Shown here piece by piece: positions 63,565-64,000 of a stretch of DNA of 64,000 nucleotides (position 1 is its first letter; every line of letters starts with the position of its first letter). The notes below the pieces were generated by a model that searched no databases, was not told the origin of the DNA, and worked only from the letters and a program-made list of their open reading frames with translations. Source of the DNA: Alphaproteobacteria bacterium. Its GTDB lineage: Bacteria; Pseudomonadota; Alphaproteobacteria; UBA6615. The position numbers were made by a program, and so were the translations under genes. The stretch covers positions 186,001-250,000 of the forward strand of contig JBDXCV010000003.1 of assembly GCA_039980135.1 (NCBI GenBank), in the 5' to 3' direction.

Positions 63565-64000
63565 TCATGTCTCCTTAGTGGGACGGGACTTTGTGTCAGG
63601 GGATAAATTCGACCTTCCGGGCATGGGATCGCGGCCCGCAACATGCCGGAAGGCGTCCACGCGTTCCGCGAGTTCAACGCGAAGCGGACGTATGACCTGT
63701 TTCATGAATGGCCCGGCATCGCGCATCGGGTCGTCAAACTGGCAAACGATGGTGTCCACACCGAGTTCGGCAAGCTCGACCAGGCGTTCACGTACATCTT
63801 CAAAACTGCCGATCAGGCCGGCATCGAAACCCGAGTTGGAATCGACCATCTGGAGATCGTTCAAGCCCGCCCAGGCCGAAGAATCCGATTCCTCCATGAC
63901 GTCCCGAAAAAAGGCGATTTTCTCTATATCTCTGTTTTCAATCACCATTTCGCGGCGCCGAAGCGCCTGGTCACGTGTCTCGGCGGCAATCACGTAGGCG
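63565..64000 (-). CDS. Luciferase-like flavin monooxygenase, N-terminus beyond right edge
   Basis: The frame is open from the right edge to a stop at 63565, giving the last ~144 codons. AYVIAAETRDQALRRREMVI runs into a C-terminal part with DAGLIGSFEDVRERLVELAE and LGVDTIVCQFDDPMRDAG, the end of the TIM barrel in luciferase-like (LLM) oxidoreductases, where a phosphate-binding Gly and an acidic loop follow this pattern. The start lies outside the window. Its stop abuts the ATG of the next monooxygenase gene, so the two are probably one operon acting on the same or related substrates. Confidence 0.8.
   Translation of the reverse strand, partial: AYVIAAETRDQALRRREMVIENRDIEKIAFFRDVMEESDSSAWAGLNDLQMVDSNSGFDAGLIGSFEDVRERLVELAELGVDTIVCQFDDPMRDAGPFMKQVIRPLRVELAERVDAFRHVAGRDPMPGRSNLSPDTKSRPTKET

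Overview
The window reads as one contiguous piece of a GC-rich alphaproteobacterial chromosome, most like a Rhodospirillales-type organism. The evidence is a RegB/RegA redox two-component pair, an Irr-type Fur regulator, a CbiG-CobJ fusion inside a large cobalamin cluster, the housekeeping order ubiB-ubiE/mutM-enoyl-CoA hydratase-rpsT-dnaA-dnaN-recF-gyrB, and many overlapping stop/start junctions. I see no insertion sequence, prophage, CRISPR array, tRNA or rRNA. The taxonomic reading is an inference from gene content and order.

Left part (1-9157): a secreted protein runs off the left edge. It is divergent from a two-gene type I secretion system (ABC exporter and HlyD-type adaptor). Convergent to that is a tight minus-strand operon: cupin, regB-type kinase, regA-type regulator, HprK-like kinase, PqqD-like protein. 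A GNAT acetyltransferase gene interrupted by one in-frame TGA follows.

Cobalamin block (9154-33509): almost the whole route from uroporphyrinogen III to the finished coenzyme is here: cobA, cbiX, cobI, a cbiG-cobJ fusion, cobM, cbiD, cobK, cobL, cobH, cobB, cobN, cobO, cobQ, cbiB, cobU, cobS, cobT, a CobC-like phosphatase and cobW. A cobalamin riboswitch lies in front of cobU-cobW-cobN-cobO-cobQ. The set has the early-cobalt (anaerobic-type) signature genes cbiX, cbiD and cbiG and lacks cobG and cobF, yet it also carries cobN of the late-cobalt chelatase without cobS/cobT-type chelatase partners. Three exported proteins (an alpha/beta hydrolase, a lipoprotein and an ankyrin-repeat protein) and a YbgE-like membrane protein are interspersed.

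Middle (33506-45762): YcgN-like protein, DapA-family aldolase, a tandem pair of DMT transporters, an ABC ATPase coupled to a Bcr/CflA-type efflux pump, penicillin-binding protein 1A, then gyrB, recF and dnaN on the minus strand.

Right part (46012-64000): dnaA, rpsT, enoyl-CoA hydratase, a small exported protein and mutM on the minus strand; ubiE, ubiB, coaBC, dut, an Rrf2 regulator, cysK and moeB on the plus strand; a D-2-hydroxyacid dehydrogenase and an SH3-domain protein; then a rubrerythrin/iron-sulfur protein/DUF3501 module downstream of irr with a palindromic operator and a good promoter; and two adjacent luciferase-like monooxygenase genes, the last running off the right edge.
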